This document shows positions 33,860-45,408 of a stretch of DNA of 64,000 nucleotides, piece after piece (position 1 is the first letter of the stretch; the number at the start of each line of letters is the position of its first letter). Source of the stretch: Ichthyophis bannanicus. Lineage: Eukaryota; Chordata; Amphibia; Gymnophiona; Ichthyophiidae. The position numbers and the translations under genes were made by a program. Location: assembly GCA_033557465.1 (NCBI GenBank), contig CM066037.1, positions 205,901,156 to 205,965,155 on the forward strand, written 5' to 3'. Under the pieces are notes generated by a model. It was not told the DNA's origin and made no database searches. It was given only the letters and a program-made list of their open reading frames with translations.

Positions 33860-34922
33860 TGATGGCCTGGCTGCTGAAAGGATAGTGCTAGCTCCCTTAT
33901 GTCTACCTAAGGAGGTTGAGGAGGTGGTCTTGGCCTCTAGGAGGCAGTCCACCAGAAAATCCTATGCTCTCAAGTGGCGTAGGTTTACGGTGTGGTGTGC
34001 TCAGTGCAATGAAGATCCTTTCTCTTGCCTTGTGCCAGTAGTACTGCAGCATCTACTTCACCTGTCAGACCTAGGTCTTAAGTCTATCTCTGTTCAGGTC
34101 CACCTCAGTGCCCTATCAGCGCACCACTCACCGGTGGAAGGACAGTCTCTGTCGATTCACCTTTTGGTGTCCATATTTCTCAGAGGCCTGCTTCTACTCA
34201 AGCCTCCGATTCATCCACCGGCAGCTGAGTGGGATTTGAACGTGGTCTTGCAGCAACTTACTCGCCCACTGTTTGAGCCGATGGCTACTTGCCATTTGCG
34301 CTTCCTCTTTTGGAAAGCGCTCTTCCTGGTGGCTCTTACCTCGGCCAGACGTGTGAGTGAACCACAAGCTCTGGTTTCTGATAGGCCGTACACACGGTTC
34401 TATAGGAACAGTGTGTTCCTACGGACCCATCCCAAGTTCTTTCCAAAAGTGGTCTCCTCTTTCCACCTCAACCCAGGAGGTGGTTCTTCCGACCTTCATT
34501 CCCAGACCACATACTAGCCGGGCTGAAACAGTCTTGCATGCCCTGGACTGTAAGAGAGCCTTTTCTTTTTACATAGAACGTACGCAGGGGCATCGAAGGG
34601 CTACTCAGCTCTTCGTTTCCTTTGACCCTGATAAGCTGGGGTTACCTGTCTCCAAGCTTACATTATCCATTTGGGTAGCAGATTGTATCGCCTGGGCGTA
34701 CAAGGCAGCCGACCTCCCCTTGCAGGGTCAAGTCACGGCCCACCGTGTCAGGGCGAAAGCTGCGTCAGTAGCTCATCTCTGCTCTGTTCCATTGGCAGAC
34801 ATCTGCCGGGCTGCAACTTGGTCTTCAAGCTAGACCTTTGCAGCCCATTGCTGCCTGGAGAGAGAGTCCCAAAGAGACAGTGCTTTCGGACAGGCGGTGC
34901 TCTGTAACCTTTTTGAGGTTTA
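33860..34922 (+). pseudogene. DIRS copy E tyrosine recombinase, nucleophile lost
   Basis: Has EVEEVVLASRRQSTRKSYAL (near 33915) and VQVHLSALSAHHSPVEG. The Arg box TSARRVSEPQALV (near 34345) keeps the catalytic Arg. A frameshift near 34475 follows. TAHRVRAKAAS is kept near 34738. The final box reads TFAAHCCLERES (near 34840), so the nucleophilic Tyr is Cys, and a stop precedes it (34829-34832). Ends at CNLFEV. Confidence 0.85.
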
Positions 34923-35407
34923 GGCAACTCCTACCCTCCGGCCCTTGTGTAGGGCTACCGTACGGGGGCGTCCTCAGAGGATATTCTTATCATGAATGCT
35001 GAGGCTCTTGAGAGGGAGCCATTTTTCAGCTTAGGGTTCCCGATAGCCTAGAGCTGGGGAGTCCCATATGTGAGGACTGACTTCCTGCTTGGTCCTGGAG
35101 AAAGAGTAGTTACTCACCTGTAACAGGTGTTCTCCAGGAGCAGCAGGAATCAGTCCTCACGACCCTCCCTCCTCCCCTGGAGTTGCAGTCATAGCCTTCA
35201 TTTTGATTTTTTGCTGTCTTTTAGCTATGTCATCAGACTGAGCAAGATGGCACCCTTGGGTGGGAAGGGGACCGCGCATGTGTGCTGCATTCCCAAAGGC
35301 TTTCCTTGAAAGCTGGGGAAATGCTCCGCACGAGGGCTCCGTCGACACCGATATCGCCCATATGTGAGGACTGATTCCTGCTGCTCCTGGAGAACACCTG
35401 TTACAGG

Positions 35408-36266
35408 TGTAATGGGGTAGATCCATCCCTTGCCATGCAGTCAGAGGAAACTGAGGAAAGTACGTCAGATTCTGACAGCCAAGTAAAGCACATGGCTACA
35501 GGTTGCCAGGGGAGATATAAACAAAACCAGCCACAAGTGCAGCAGCCCCGCCCAAGTTGCAAACAATCCCCGTGCCCTGAGTGTAATAGGATTCACCTGG
35601 GTGGGGGAGTTACGAAGCTAAGCCCTAAGGCTGATAAAAAGCACTCATTAGAAAGCAGTGAGAGTGCTGAAAGGAGAGTTGGAAGCAGTTCTGGAAGGAG
35701 AGCTGAAAGGGGAACTGAAACGGGAACTGGAAGGAGAACCGTTAGACGGACTGATAGCAGAGAGGCTGAGAGTGATTTAAGCAGCCCTGAGAACCGACCA
35801 AGGAAAGCTTCAGCTGAAAAGGTACAGAGAACTCAAACCCAAAGACTACAGGAAAGCTACTCTCAGTTAGAGCCTGGTGTTGAAGGTAACTGGAGAGAAA
35901 AGCCACGCAGAAAGTCAATTTGGGTGTGCCCAGAAGCTCCGGTGAGAGGAAGGTACAAATCTCTAGACTCTGCTGATATTGAAGAAGCACTGCCGAGTAA
36001 ACTTTACAGGCAAAAGCCAGACAGTGGTCTCTGTAAAAGGAACGGAGAAAACAAAGAATACCAGTTTTCTCTGGGATAGTAAAGCTCTCCGGGACTCTCT
36101 TAAAGGTAAAGAGAATTGTTTTAAATCCCTGTGTGAATGTGTTCCCATGTATCCAGCGGGGGAAGGGCTGGAAGATATGCAAGTTGAATCCATAGATGAA
36201 TGTATAATTGATGAGCCTATGGATTGTACACTGACTATAGCAGATACTGTAGAATCACTTCGCTGA
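35408..36266 (+). CDS. LTR3-encoded charged protein of unknown function (one frameshift)
   Basis: Open from the first base (CNGVDPSLAM, with Met at codon 10, 35435) to 36079, then, after a change of frame near 36040, to 36266. It is acidic at the start (SEETEESTSDSDSQ), then Gln/Pro- and Cys-rich (CKQSPCPECNRIHLGGG), then Arg/Glu-rich. It ends MQVESIDECIIDEPMDCTL, matching the MDCSL ends of LTR1, LTR2 and LTR4. LTR4 has a Met at the same codon 10 after CGVESSLED. CPEC with the nearby Cys and His could bind metal, but I do not recognise a domain. Confidence 0.5.
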
Positions 36267-36662
36267 GTTGGATATATAAAGCTGTAGGAACAGCATTGAG
36301 AAGCAAAGTGAGCATTGCTGCCTTTGAAAAGAAACGTTTATTGATCCCTGTGTTAAAGGACTGTATAGTGAAAGCTGGAAGAAAAAGGAGTTATTTTTCT
36401 GCAGTTCCTGATTGTACCAGAAGCATGGTTATTTTGTCCTAAGTTCTTTGTGCTTACCAAACCCCGGGACGGGGAAATAAAACCTCATTTTGACCTTACC
36501 ACTTTTGTTACTTCTATTCCTCTGCTTGGGGAGTGTTTGGGACTTCATTACCCAGAGGGTATGTACTACTACGCCTGCAGTACCCCCACTTCCTGGCTCA
36601 GGATATTCACCAGCCTGACCCTCTCTGCATGCCCTAGGACTCAGGGTGTGCCACTGGTGACA
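35408..36662 (+). mobile_element. LTR3: solo-LTR-like element in the right end of DIRS copy E
   Basis: Runs from TGTAATGGGGTAG to CTGGTGACA (TG...CA) with perfect 4-base duplications CAGG (35404-35407 and 36663-36666). Polyadenylation signal at 36476-36481, followed by TTGACCTTACCACTTTTG, matching LTR2. Length 1255 bases. The insertion cuts the DIRS terminus between CAGG and TGAG. Confidence 0.82.
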
Positions 36663-36683
36663 CAGGTGAGTAACTATTCTTTT

Positions 36684-37173
36684 CAGGCTCCCGGGGTGCG
36701 GGTTCCCCGCTGGACACTTGGGTCTTGCGAGAATCTCGGTTGCTTTGGTTCACGGCTCACATTCGCTAATCACCCGTGGCATTTTATACAAGTTCTTGGT
36801 AGCCTGTATCTGGGGAGTCCCATATGTGAAGACTGACTTCCTGCTTGTTCCCGGAGAAAGCGTAGTTGCTCACCTGTAAAAAGTGTTCTCCAGGGACAAC
36901 AGGAATCAGTCCTCACAACCCTCTCTCCTTCCCTTGGCGTTGCTAAGTTACTATATTTTAATTTTGCTGTCTTGGCAATGGCATTAGACTGAGTCAAGAT
37001 GGCACCCTTGGGCGGGAAGGGGACCATGCATGTGCGGTGCATCTCCGAAAGGCTTTCTTTTTAAGCTGGGAAGATGCTTCCGCACGGGCTCTGTTGGTGT
37101 TGACGTCACCCATATGTGAGAATTGATTCCTACTGTCACCGGAGAACGCCTGTTACAGGTGAGTAACTACGCT
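36684..37173 (+). repeat. Displaced right end of DIRS copy C
   Basis: Post-recombinase leader, internal complementary region (CTTGTTCCCGGAGAAAGCG...GTAAAAAGTGTTCTCC) and right inverted repeat (CAAGATGGCACCCTTGGGCG to CACCCATATGTGAG), ending with GTTACAGGTGAGTAACTACG. Confidence 0.85.
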
Positions 37174-38310
37174 TTTCCTTAGGGCATAGATTGGTTGGAG
37201 CAGGGACAGAGTTGTGATATATGCTAATATTTGCACACACTTACACCTGCCTTAAAGCAGGTGTAAATTTATGTGAAAGCATTGTATGGTTTTGGGATAA
37301 TTGTAAGAGCCTGTTTTAGAATGGCACTAAGGCATCTATGTTGCCTCTATAAAATACTAAAACAAAACAATTTTCCTCCATTTCTAAAATTCCAAGGACC
37401 ATTAAAATGGGAGTACACCAGCTGATTCTCTTAAGTGTTTTTGCACCATGTTTGTCATCATTGGTTCATATTAGACCATTTTTTTCAACAAAAAATATTT
37501 TTAAATGTGGTCGACACAAAAATGTGTGTCAATCTCTCATCCATTTTTTTAAATCAATCATCTCTTTAATATTATAAAAATTACTTCACTTTATTTAATT
37601 GGCACTGCTCCACTGTGTCTGTGTTTGTATCTCACTCCGGCATTTTGAAAGAAGCACTTCGTGCATCAGGGATTTCATAACTTCTTTGTACCTGCCTTTC
37701 ATTAACATTCTATCCATGTTTCTGACAGCATTCTGCATTACTAGTGTTGCAAGCATGTGAATGAAAATATGACATCATTGACATATGATTCCACCAATCA
37801 TCTTCCATGTGTTTTAAAGGGCCAGATTCCTAAATCAAGGTCATTCACAGCACAAGGGGGACTGACAAATTATTTGTTGCTATTTGTCTTTGATATTAAG
37901 TCTCAGGGATATCGTATATCTAGTTCTTCCAGTGTAAACAAGAGAGAATGGACATGATCTATATCTCATATGGTAGAGTATATGGCTTTAAACTTCCTCC
38001 CAGTAGAAGTATGAAGCCATTTGATTCCTTCTAGTGTCAGGGGATACCATTTGTAATATCCACAAGGTTTATGTCTTACCATGGCAATTGTTTTCTTCAA
38101 ACACAAATCCCTCTGAGTAATCTTCTCCCCGATATTTTTTTCACACACATGAATGCTGTTAACAGGGGTTCCTTAAATTTATTTATTTATTTACCAGTGT
38201 TTAAATCCCATTCTGACATATGTCAATCAATAGGATGTATAAGAAAATATAAACAACTAAACAACAGAAATCCTGAGACATCAGCCCCCACCCCTCACAG
38301 GAGAGCTAAA
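37174..38310. other. Intron, no confidently recognised element
   Basis: AT-rich DNA. A short perfect hairpin lies near 37247-37273 (TTACACCTGC...GCAGGTGTAA). On the minus strand 37966-38148 is open for 60 codons (HKPCGYYKWYPLTLEGIKW...) with more open text beyond one stop, which may be a remnant of an unknown transposon protein; I could not identify it. Confidence 0.4.
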
Positions 38311-38903
38311 GTGCAGTGCCAGAAGAAAAAGAAAACATTTCTTTTGTGGAAAAAGCGCATCGAGGGAAAAATACAGTCATTGCATGCAGAGGAATTCCTA
38401 ATAGACGGGTATCTAAAAGGATTAAGATCATCAAAGATATTAAGGAAGATCCAAGATATCAAGCTGAAGCATGCTGCATTTCATAGGAAGACCTGAAATT
38501 TATATGTTCCAACAATAAATTGAAAGTAGCAGCAGAAGCGCAAAAACTGTGAAGATATGAAAAAAACTGAAAAGGATATCAAAATAAGCTCTTTAGAGAG
38601 AACCCAAAACAATTTTACAGGGAATTGGGAAAGAGCATTAAGATATTAAAGCACCACCAAACAAAGCCGAAACAGAAAGGTTCTGGAGAAAACTATGGGA
38701 GGACTCTAGAAAGCACAATCAAGAAGCAGAATGGTTACCCTGCATAAAGGAGCATTTAGAAAAAGAAAACATCAAACCTGTTGAATGGCCTGCAGTAACA
38801 ACAAGCACATATTTAGCTTAGAGCACACATTTAGTAACAACAAGCACACATTCAGCTTAGAGAAGCCACAATAGAAGTAAAAGATGAAGTAAAATATCTA
38901 GGC
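38311..38903 (+). mobile_element. LINE fragment left of DIRS copy D
   Basis: Degraded non-LTR coding text: RFWRKLWEDSRKHNQEAEWL near 38675-38740 and HLEKENIKPVEW, then DEVKYLG at the junction with copy D. The first part resembles the region upstream of RT in some site-specific LINE groups. The last part fits the L2-like coding text right of copy D (LDKTLSLSSHI). An imperfect 40-base tandem duplication (AGTAACAACAAGCACA) lies at 38800-38860. Two different LINEs may be joined here. Confidence 0.5.
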
Positions 38904-39302
38904 AATCTCCAGGAACAAGCAGGAATGTAGTCTTCACATATGGGTACCATCGGCACCGACGGAGCCTGCACGGGAACGCTCCCCAGCGTCCCAAAAGGAA
39001 AGCTTTTGGGAGCATCCCACCACACATGCGTGCTGCCTTCCCGCCCAACTACCTCTCTCACGTCAGTTCTTCGTTTTCCGTGGAACCGACAGGACGTGTC
39101 CCCTGTCACTGTAGAAAATCTTCTCTTAAATTAATATTTTTTGTGGTTGCGTCTGCCTTCCATCGACGCCTACCGGTACCACCAGTGCTTTTCTTTCTTT
39201 TCTTCTAAAATAACTTAATTTTAGTGCTTTCTCAGGGGTTTTTTCCCCCTGCTCTGGTGCTTGGCACCATTTTGGGCTTTAGGCCCTCTTTTACCTTATC
39301 AT

Positions 39303-39596
39303 TTATTTTATTTTATTTACATTCTCTTATATACCGCGCTATTCTGCATCAATGCGGTTTACATTGAACAAACTGAAATTACATTGAACAAGGCATTATA
39401 ACTTGGAGATAACTATTTTACAGGGAACATAGGCTATGGAGGGTTAAGTGGCTTGCCCAAGACCACAAGGAGCACCTGTGGGACTAGAAACCCCAGTCCT
39501 TCTGGCCCAAGGTTGCTGTCTTCTAGTGGGATTTGAACCCCCGACCTTCCAGCCTGAAGCACCTTTCCCCAACCACTAGGCCACTCCTCCACTCCA
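39303..39596 (-). mobile_element. tRNA-derived CORE-type SINE (reverse)
   Basis: On the minus strand a tRNA-like head carries box A (TGGCCTAGTGG) and box B (GGTTCAAATCC), then a core with CTTGGGCAAGCCACTTAACC resembling the MIR/CORE domain, and a tail with TAGCGCGGTATATAAG and TAAAATAAAATAAA. It is flanked by ATCAT at 39298-39302 and 39597-39601. The right duplication overlaps the ATG of copy D's gag, so the insertion sits at the start codon. A second copy is at 46683-46967. Confidence 0.85.
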
Positions 39597-39599
39597 ATC

Positions 39600-41470
39600 A
39601 TGGAAAAACCAGCCACTGGTTTTAAAAAGTGTTCAAAATGTGGCGGTACAATTTCTATTACCGACACCCATGACTGGTGTCTTAAATGTTTAGGTCCTGA
39701 CCATTGCCCTACGGAGTGTCTCTCCTGCAGGAAATTGACTAAAAGAAGTCTTCAGAATCGAGCAAATCAACTCGGTGCCCTATTTGCTTCAGACACGATG
39801 TCTGTTGCATCGATGTCCTCCAGGGCTTCTACTTCTTCCCAGGGATCTCAGGTAACTAAACACAAGTCTTCTAAGACTAGTCGGTCCTTGAAGGGTAGAT
39901 TTCTCACTAAATATCGAGATGCCACTGGCATTGCCCTCGAGGACACTTCACCTGCTAAACAGCCCCGGCGGGAGTCTTCAGGCTCCAAAGCTTTATTGGG
40001 GCTCCAGGATGTTCCCGAGGCCTCAACCTCTACCTCGATGGAACTACTTGTGCCATGCTCGGGGGTCGTGGCCGCTTCCACCGGTACCGACACCCCAGTA
40101 TCGGCAGTAGCGATGGACAAAAGATTCCTCGCTATCGAACGCAGTCTAGCGACTCTTTAGCTACTTCGGTACCGCTAAAGTCGCTGCAGACTGTTCCGTA
40201 GGCACCGGTACCGATGCCCTCTGTACCTGTTTCAACAGGCATGCTTCCCCAGATGCCGAGCCTGGAATCTCTCTCCAGTATGGGGGATCAGGTACCGACT
40301 CATTTCGATACCGACATTGAGTAGTACCAACACCATCTTCTTCAGGAGAACCCGGTACTTCCTCCTTTTGAGTCTTCCAATTCCGATGACTCAGATGATT
40401 CCACCGGTACCAGAGCTGAACTTTTGCAAGATTCATCTCTTTCTCCTCAACGCAGAATGTCCCCTCTTGAGGATATGTCTTTTCATGATTTTGTACGTGA
40501 TATGGCAAAGGGTCTTGCCATTACAGTAGTACCAGAAAAGGAGCCTAGAGCAGAAGAATTGAGAATTCTTCAATATCCTTTGGCTCCAAAGGAGGCAGCT
40601 ATGCTTCCTATACACCAGATCTTACATGATCTAATGTTAAGAATGTGGGAAGCTCCTTTAACTGTATCTCCACATTCTAGATGTCTTGACACTATGTATT
40701 GAGTACCACCTTGCCCAGGGTTTCAGAAGACTCAGTTACCACATCATTCTATGGTGGTAGAGTCCGCCATGAGGTGGATTAAGAGTGCTAAACGACACTC
40801 TTCCAATCCACCAGGTCGTGAGTCTAGAGCACTGGATGCCTTTGGTCGTCGATGCTTTCAGTCCTCCATGCTATCAGCAAGAATCATTTCCTATATATTA
40901 TACATGGGAATGTTTCTTGAGTAGGTTACAAAAGACTTGGAGCTTTTGAACCCTTTTCTTCAAGAGAATAAACGGACAGATTATTTGGCTTTGGTCAAAC
41001 ATGCTCAAAATGTCTCTAAGTTTATGAATCGTGCTACCTTTGACTGTTTTGAATGTATTAGCAGAACTTCTGCTATATCCATAGGAGCATGTCATATTGC
41101 CTGGCTCCAAGCTTCAGACTTGGAGGAATGGGTGCAAGATAAGCTGGGTAACATTCCTTGCACAGGAGAAAATCTCTTTGGCGAGGATTGGCAGCTTAAA
41201 GCTAATGAAATTGACACTGATAGTACAACTTTAGACAGGTTGTCAAAATCTACAGCTAACCCAGCTAAGAAAACGTTTTTCAAAAAACCTTTTTTCTCTA
41301 AGAAGAAATTCTACCCATCTTCCACCCAGCAAACACATGTTCCCCAGAAGGGGCAACAACAAACTAGACAAAGAAAGACACAAACTCAGAAGGCTCAGCA
41401 GATGAGAACCTTTAAATATTCCAGGCCGTATTTTCCATTTTGCCAAAAGATGGCAACAAATCACATCAGA
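39600..41470 (+). pseudogene. DIRS copy D gag, frameshifted
   Basis: Starts MEKPATGFKKCSKCGGTISI immediately after the SINE. Open for 186 codons through the Cys/His array and Ser-rich region, then shifts frame near 40160. Continues with SPLEDMSFHDFVRDMAKGLA (near 40445), a stop at 40700, MVVESAMRWIKS (near 40750), a stop at 40921 and SDLEEWVQDKLGNIPCTGE (near 41115). The gag frame then stays open by chance or constraint for 300 more codons across the RT region. Confidence 0.83.
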
Positions 41471-43098
41471 AAATTGGACTCTATGTATAGTGAGTCTGGG
41501 ATAGAAGCTTCATTTCCTCAGCTTGCCCCCATCCACTCTAATAAAGCAGTTCAAATCTCAACCACCGGTCTCAGACCTGTTGTGGCAAGAGGTCACCACT
41601 CTTCTGGGTCAAGGGGCTATAGAAGAGGTTCCAAAGTCCCAGCAGGGCACAGGATTCTATTCCCCCTATTTTCTCATCCCAAAGAAGTCAGGAGAACTAA
41701 GACCAATCCTGGACCTCAGAGAACTGAGCAAATATTTGGTCCGAGAAAGGTTCAAGATGATCTCCCTCAGCACTCTTCTTCCATACCTTCACAAGCAAGA
41801 TTGGCTATGTTCTCTGGATTTAAGGGATGCTTACATGCATATCCTTATTCATGCAGATCACAGAAAATTCCTGCGATTCCTAGTCAAGGGAAGACATTTT
41901 CAATACAGGGTCCTTCCTTTCGGGCTGGCCTCTGCTCCAAGGGTCTTCACAAAATGCATGGCAGTAGTAGCGGCATTTATGAGGACTCTAGGAATTTATG
42001 TCTTCCCTTACTTAGACGATTGGCTCATTTGAGCACCGTCAGCTCCAGAGGCAACTCATGCTCTTTCCCGAGCAATGCAAATACTGCAGTACTTAGGATG
42101 GATCATAGACCTTCCAAAGTCCCAGCTCACCCCATCTCAATCCCTCGAGTTTATAGGGGCTCGCTTGGACACACAGCAGTCAAAGGCTTTCCTTCCTCAG
42201 CCTCGCTGTGTGCGCATCATCGAACTAGCATCTCAAGCAGTGCTACAAACCTTCCTCACTGCTCGACAGATGCTTCGACTTCTAGGACACATGGCATCTA
42301 CAGTCCATGTGATTCCTTATGCACGCCTTTATATGCAAGCGGCCCAGTGGACCTTGGCTTCCCAAAGGTCCCAGACCTCAGGATGCCTATCAGACAAGAT
42401 CAGGGTTACCACACGCCTGATTGCGTCTCTGCATTGGTGGCAATCTCTGGAAAACCTTAAGGTAGGCTGTCCTTTTCAGCAACCCCTACCTCAGGCTGTC
42501 CTGACGACAGATGCATCCAAGTTGGGTGATCTGTCCACCCAGGGTCTCTGGACCCCACAGGAGGCTTCTCTTCAAATAAACCTCCTAGAACTAAGGGCCA
42601 TTTCCAATGCTATTCGAGTCTTTTGCTTTCATCTCGTAAGCAAAACAGTCCTGGTACAAACCAACAATCAAGTGGCCATGTTTTACCTAAACAAACAAGG
42701 CGGAACAGGCTCTCTGCAATTATGCAACGAAGCTTTGCAACTGTGGGCCTTTGCCAGACAGCATCACATCCATTTGTTGGCAGTATACCTTCCAGGCATT
42801 CAAAACATTTGGGCGGACAGGCGAGGGATGCATTCCTGCTTCATTGGGGCCAGGATTTTCTCTATGCCTTCCCACCAATTCCCCTAATTCCCAAAACCTT
42901 ATTCAAATTCCAGAGAGACAGAGGTCGCATGATATTCATAGCTCCCTGCTGGCCAAGGGAAACATGGTATCCTCTTTTCTTAGGTCTCTCTCGAGCCACT
43001 CCTCTGGAGTTGGCGAGTGCTCCGGATCTTCTGTCCCAGAACAACGGATCCCTACTGCACCCCAATCCCTTCATCTCAAGACCTGGCTACTCAAGGCA
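41471..43098 (+). pseudogene. DIRS copy D RT / RNase H / methyltransferase-like, broken
   Basis: The RT has GTGFYSPYFLIPKKSGELRP, RFKMISLSTLLPYLHKQDWL, LDLRDAYMHILIHADH, YRVLPFGLASAPRVFTKCM and an intact YLDDWLI (near 42005), followed at once by TGA (42030-42032) where relatives have Arg. RNase H has lost about eight codons after LTTDAS and reads QTNNQVAMF, with catalytic Asp changed to Asn. Most of the methyltransferase-like domain is deleted (the text jumps from IWAD to ARDAFLLHWG near 42815). The frame ends LKTWLLKA near 43098. Confidence 0.83.
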
Positions 43099-44137
43099 TA
43101 AAACATCAAGATCTAGGCCTTTCACAACCAGTGAAGGATATTCTTCTGGCTTCCAGAAAATCTTCTACAAGGCGTTCTTACGCATTTAAGTGGAAGAGGT
43201 TCTCAATCTGGTTTTCCCAGAGAGGACTTAATCCCCTCTTGGTACCGGTAGAGTCCCTTCTGGACTATTTCCTTCACTTATCAGCTTCTGGTCTCAAGAC
43301 CAATTCTGTTAGGGTCCATCTTAGTGCTATTGCTGCATCTCATAAGCCCCTTGATGGATAACCAATTTCCTCTCATCCTCTTGTTTCAAGATTTATGAGG
43401 GTCTCCTTTTAACTAAACCTCCCATCAAACCACCTCTGGTGGCATGGGATCTTAATCTTGTTCTGGGTCAACTCATGAAGTCTCCCTTTGAACCTTTAGC
43501 AACTTCAGAGCTAAAGTTTCTTTCATGGAAAGTCATTTTCCTAATTGCTATCACTTCTGCAAGACGCATTAGTGAGATGCAAGCTTTAGTGGCTGACCCG
43601 CCTTATACGAGATTCCATCATGACAAAGTAGTCTTGAGGACTCATCTTCACTTTATGCCAAACGTGATATCACCTTTTCATTTAAACCAGTCGGTTTATC
43701 TCCCAGGCTTTTTTCCTAGGCCTCATGCCTCCATCGTGGAAAGAAATCTTCATACCTTAGAATGTAAGCGGGCTCTGGCTTTTTAACTTCACAGAACTCA
43801 GCCATTTAGAAAGTCTTCTCAGCTTTTTCTGGCTTTGGACTCTAGTCATTTAGGACTTCCAGTCACTAAGAGAACTCTCTCTAAGTGGATTGCAGACTGT
43901 ATTTCCTTTACCTATCAGAGTAAAGGAATCCCTCTTGAAGGCCATGTCACAGCTCATAATGTTAGAGCCATGGCAGCCTCAACAGCTAATCTTCGTTCAG
44001 TTGCTATTGATGAAATCTGCAAAGCAGCAACCTGGGCTTCTGTGCATACTTTCACTGCCCACTATTGTTTAGACAAGGACTCCCATCGGGATGCCTTGTT
44101 TGGTCAAGCTGTTCTACAGCATCTCTTCCATTCCTAG
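43060..44137 (+). pseudogene. DIRS copy D tyrosine recombinase, catalytic residues kept but frame broken
   Basis: STRRSYAFKWKRFSIWFSQ (near 43165), VRVHLSAIAASHKPLDG then a stop (43359), and a frameshift near 43400. The Arg box TSARRISEMQALVADPP is intact (near 43555). A stop follows LAF (43784). Then KRTLSKWIADC, TAHNVRAMAAS (near 43950), and the nucleophile box VHTFTAHYCLD (near 44043), ending HLFHS at 44137. Confidence 0.87.
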
Positions 44138-44631
44138 ATCAATTCCTTCCCACCATCCACTCTTGGTTGCCTGAGGTCCCTGGGAGGAAGCATGGCCCAT
44201 CTTACTTAGTTCCGCAACATGCTGGGGCCATCCCTAGGCATTTTTAGCTGGGGAGTCCCCATATGTGAAGACTACATTCCTGCTTGTTCCTGGAGATAGT
44301 GTAGTTACTCACCTGTAATAGGTGATCTCCGGGAACAGCAGGAATAAGTCTTCACAACCCACCCACCTCCCCTAGGAGTTGTCTTTCTCTTTCTTTCTAT
44401 TTTTCTTCTACTTCTCTCCTTTGGTCTCAGCTTTCAACTCAACTGAGGTGAGAGAGGTAGTTGGGCGGGAAGGCAGCATGCATGCGTGGTGGGATGCTCC
44501 CAAAAGCTTTCCTTTTGGGACGCTGGGGAGCGTTCCTGCGCAGGCTCTGTCGGTGCCGATGGTACCCATTTGTGAAGACTTATTCCTGCTATTACTGGAG
44601 ATCACCTGTTATAGGTGAGTAACTACACTTT

Positions 44632-45400
44632 ATCTTAGATAAAACTTTGAGCCTATCATCACACATAAGCAGGACTACTCAGGCTATATATAGAAAGATT
44701 AAGATGTTTCAACATCTAAGACCCCTACTGGACCCATCAGCATTTAGATCGGTCATGCAGGCGATGATTAACTCGCAGATAGACTACTGCAATAGTATAT
44801 TGCAGGGTCTATCCAAACGGGCATTAACAGAATTGCAGATGGCACAATATACAGCAGCTCGTGTAATCATGCGAACATCGAGATCTGAGCACATCACTCC
44901 AATTCTACACAAGTTACACTGGCTTCCTATCCCTAGCAGGTACAAGTACAAAAACCAAGTCATTATCTTCAAAACATATCACCTTCTCACCGTACCACCT
45001 TAAAAAACAGAATCCCAGATACTAGAGAAAGAAGGGAATCACCCAAAACTCTCTAGCCTTCTCAGCTGACTTCCGCAAGACCAACAAATCAGCGAGCAAT
45101 AGAGCTTTTGCATATTATGCCCTGATACTATGGAATTCCCTTCCACCAAAAATAAGGGATATAAGAGACCTTGCAGACTTATGAAAAAGTATCAAGACAC
45201 CGCTCTTTACAGAGCACTATGGGACACATCAAGCAGAATCGGGTACAGACCCATCATAAGTGTACCATGCAGTCGACTCATCCAATGTACCTACTTAACC
45301 ATATTGTAGATATCCACCCTCACTTCTAAATGTAATAGTCATTGAATTTTAGTAAACACAACGAGTTACACTATAAACGCAACTAGTTGCACTGTACATA
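44632..45400 (+). mobile_element. L2-like LINE, 3' coding fragment
   Basis: Encodes the RT C-terminal region LSLSSHISRTTQAIYRKIKM, QIDYCNSILQGL, AARVIMRTSRSEHITPIL and HKLHWLPIPSRYKYKNQVI, then after stops and frameshifts a degraded LWNSLPPKIRDIRDL near 45130. The DYCN, HITP and LHWLP blocks are typical of L2-group LINEs. Its 5' side is separated by copy D. Confidence 0.75.
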
Positions 45401-45408
45401 GTTAATTC

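Larger units (their letters stand above)
30429..33890 (+). pseudogene. DIRS copy E RT / RNase H / methyltransferase-like, split by LTR2
   Basis: The RT has FYSRYFLVPKRTGGLWPILD, KFKMLTLGILLPYLQQGDWL and SLDLKDAYTHILIHPDHR, then a stop (30922), and YRVLPFGLTSAPRVFTKCL. The YLDD site is destroyed by a small deletion (PYWTTGSSG near 31062). Coding stops at FVINY (31164) and resumes after LTR2 at 32711 with KSTLLPSQNLEF. RNase H reads LTTNASLMDWGAH, so a catalytic Asp has become Asn; ETDNQMAMFYVNKQGGTG follows. A frameshift near 33405 leads into the methyltransferase-like part (IDLFASPQNHQLPRFCS, ILVAPRWPRQTWFP), ending LMAWLLKG near 33885. Confidence 0.83.
28103..36683 (+). mobile_element. DIRS-type retrotransposon, copy E (family 2), inserted in copy C
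   Basis: The left end TTTCTCCAGGACCAAGCAGG starts with the family-2 repeat (GGTGACGTCGGCAACGACGG). The internal complementary region is at about 35060-35165 and the right inverted repeat at 35240-35407. LTR3 interrupts the extreme right terminus after TTACAGG, and it resumes at 36663 with CAGGTGAGTAACTATTC. LTR2 interrupts the RT. Closest in sequence to copy F but with stops, frameshifts and lost catalytic residues. Confidence 0.88.
20771..37173 (+). mobile_element. DIRS-type retrotransposon, copy C (family 2), split by LTR1 and DIRS copy E
   Basis: The left end TTTCTCCAGGAACAAGCAGG is at 20771. The body runs to 28102, where copy E (28103-36683) interrupts it, and resumes at 36684 with the post-recombinase leader (GCTGGACACTTGGGTCTTGCG), the complementary region (about 36818-36930) and the right inverted repeat ending GTTACAGGTGAGTAACTACG. 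Removing E joins CTGACTCTTCTG to CAGGCTCCCGG, the order seen in copy B. LTR1 interrupts the gag region at 22722-24270. Heavily mutated. Confidence 0.85.
38904..44631 (+). mobile_element. DIRS-type retrotransposon, copy D (family 1), mutated
   Basis: Left end AATCTCCAGGAACAAGCAGG; inverted repeats 38914-39058 and 44443-44612 (GGGTACCATCGGCACCGACG left, its near-inverse right); internal complementary region about 44245-44360; right end GTTATAGGTGAGTAACTACAC. It is inserted in an L2-like LINE: the left flank ends in KYLG and the right flank continues ILDKTLSLSSHI. Same family as copy A. A SINE is inserted just before gag. Frameshifts, stops and deletions make it inactive. Confidence 0.9.
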
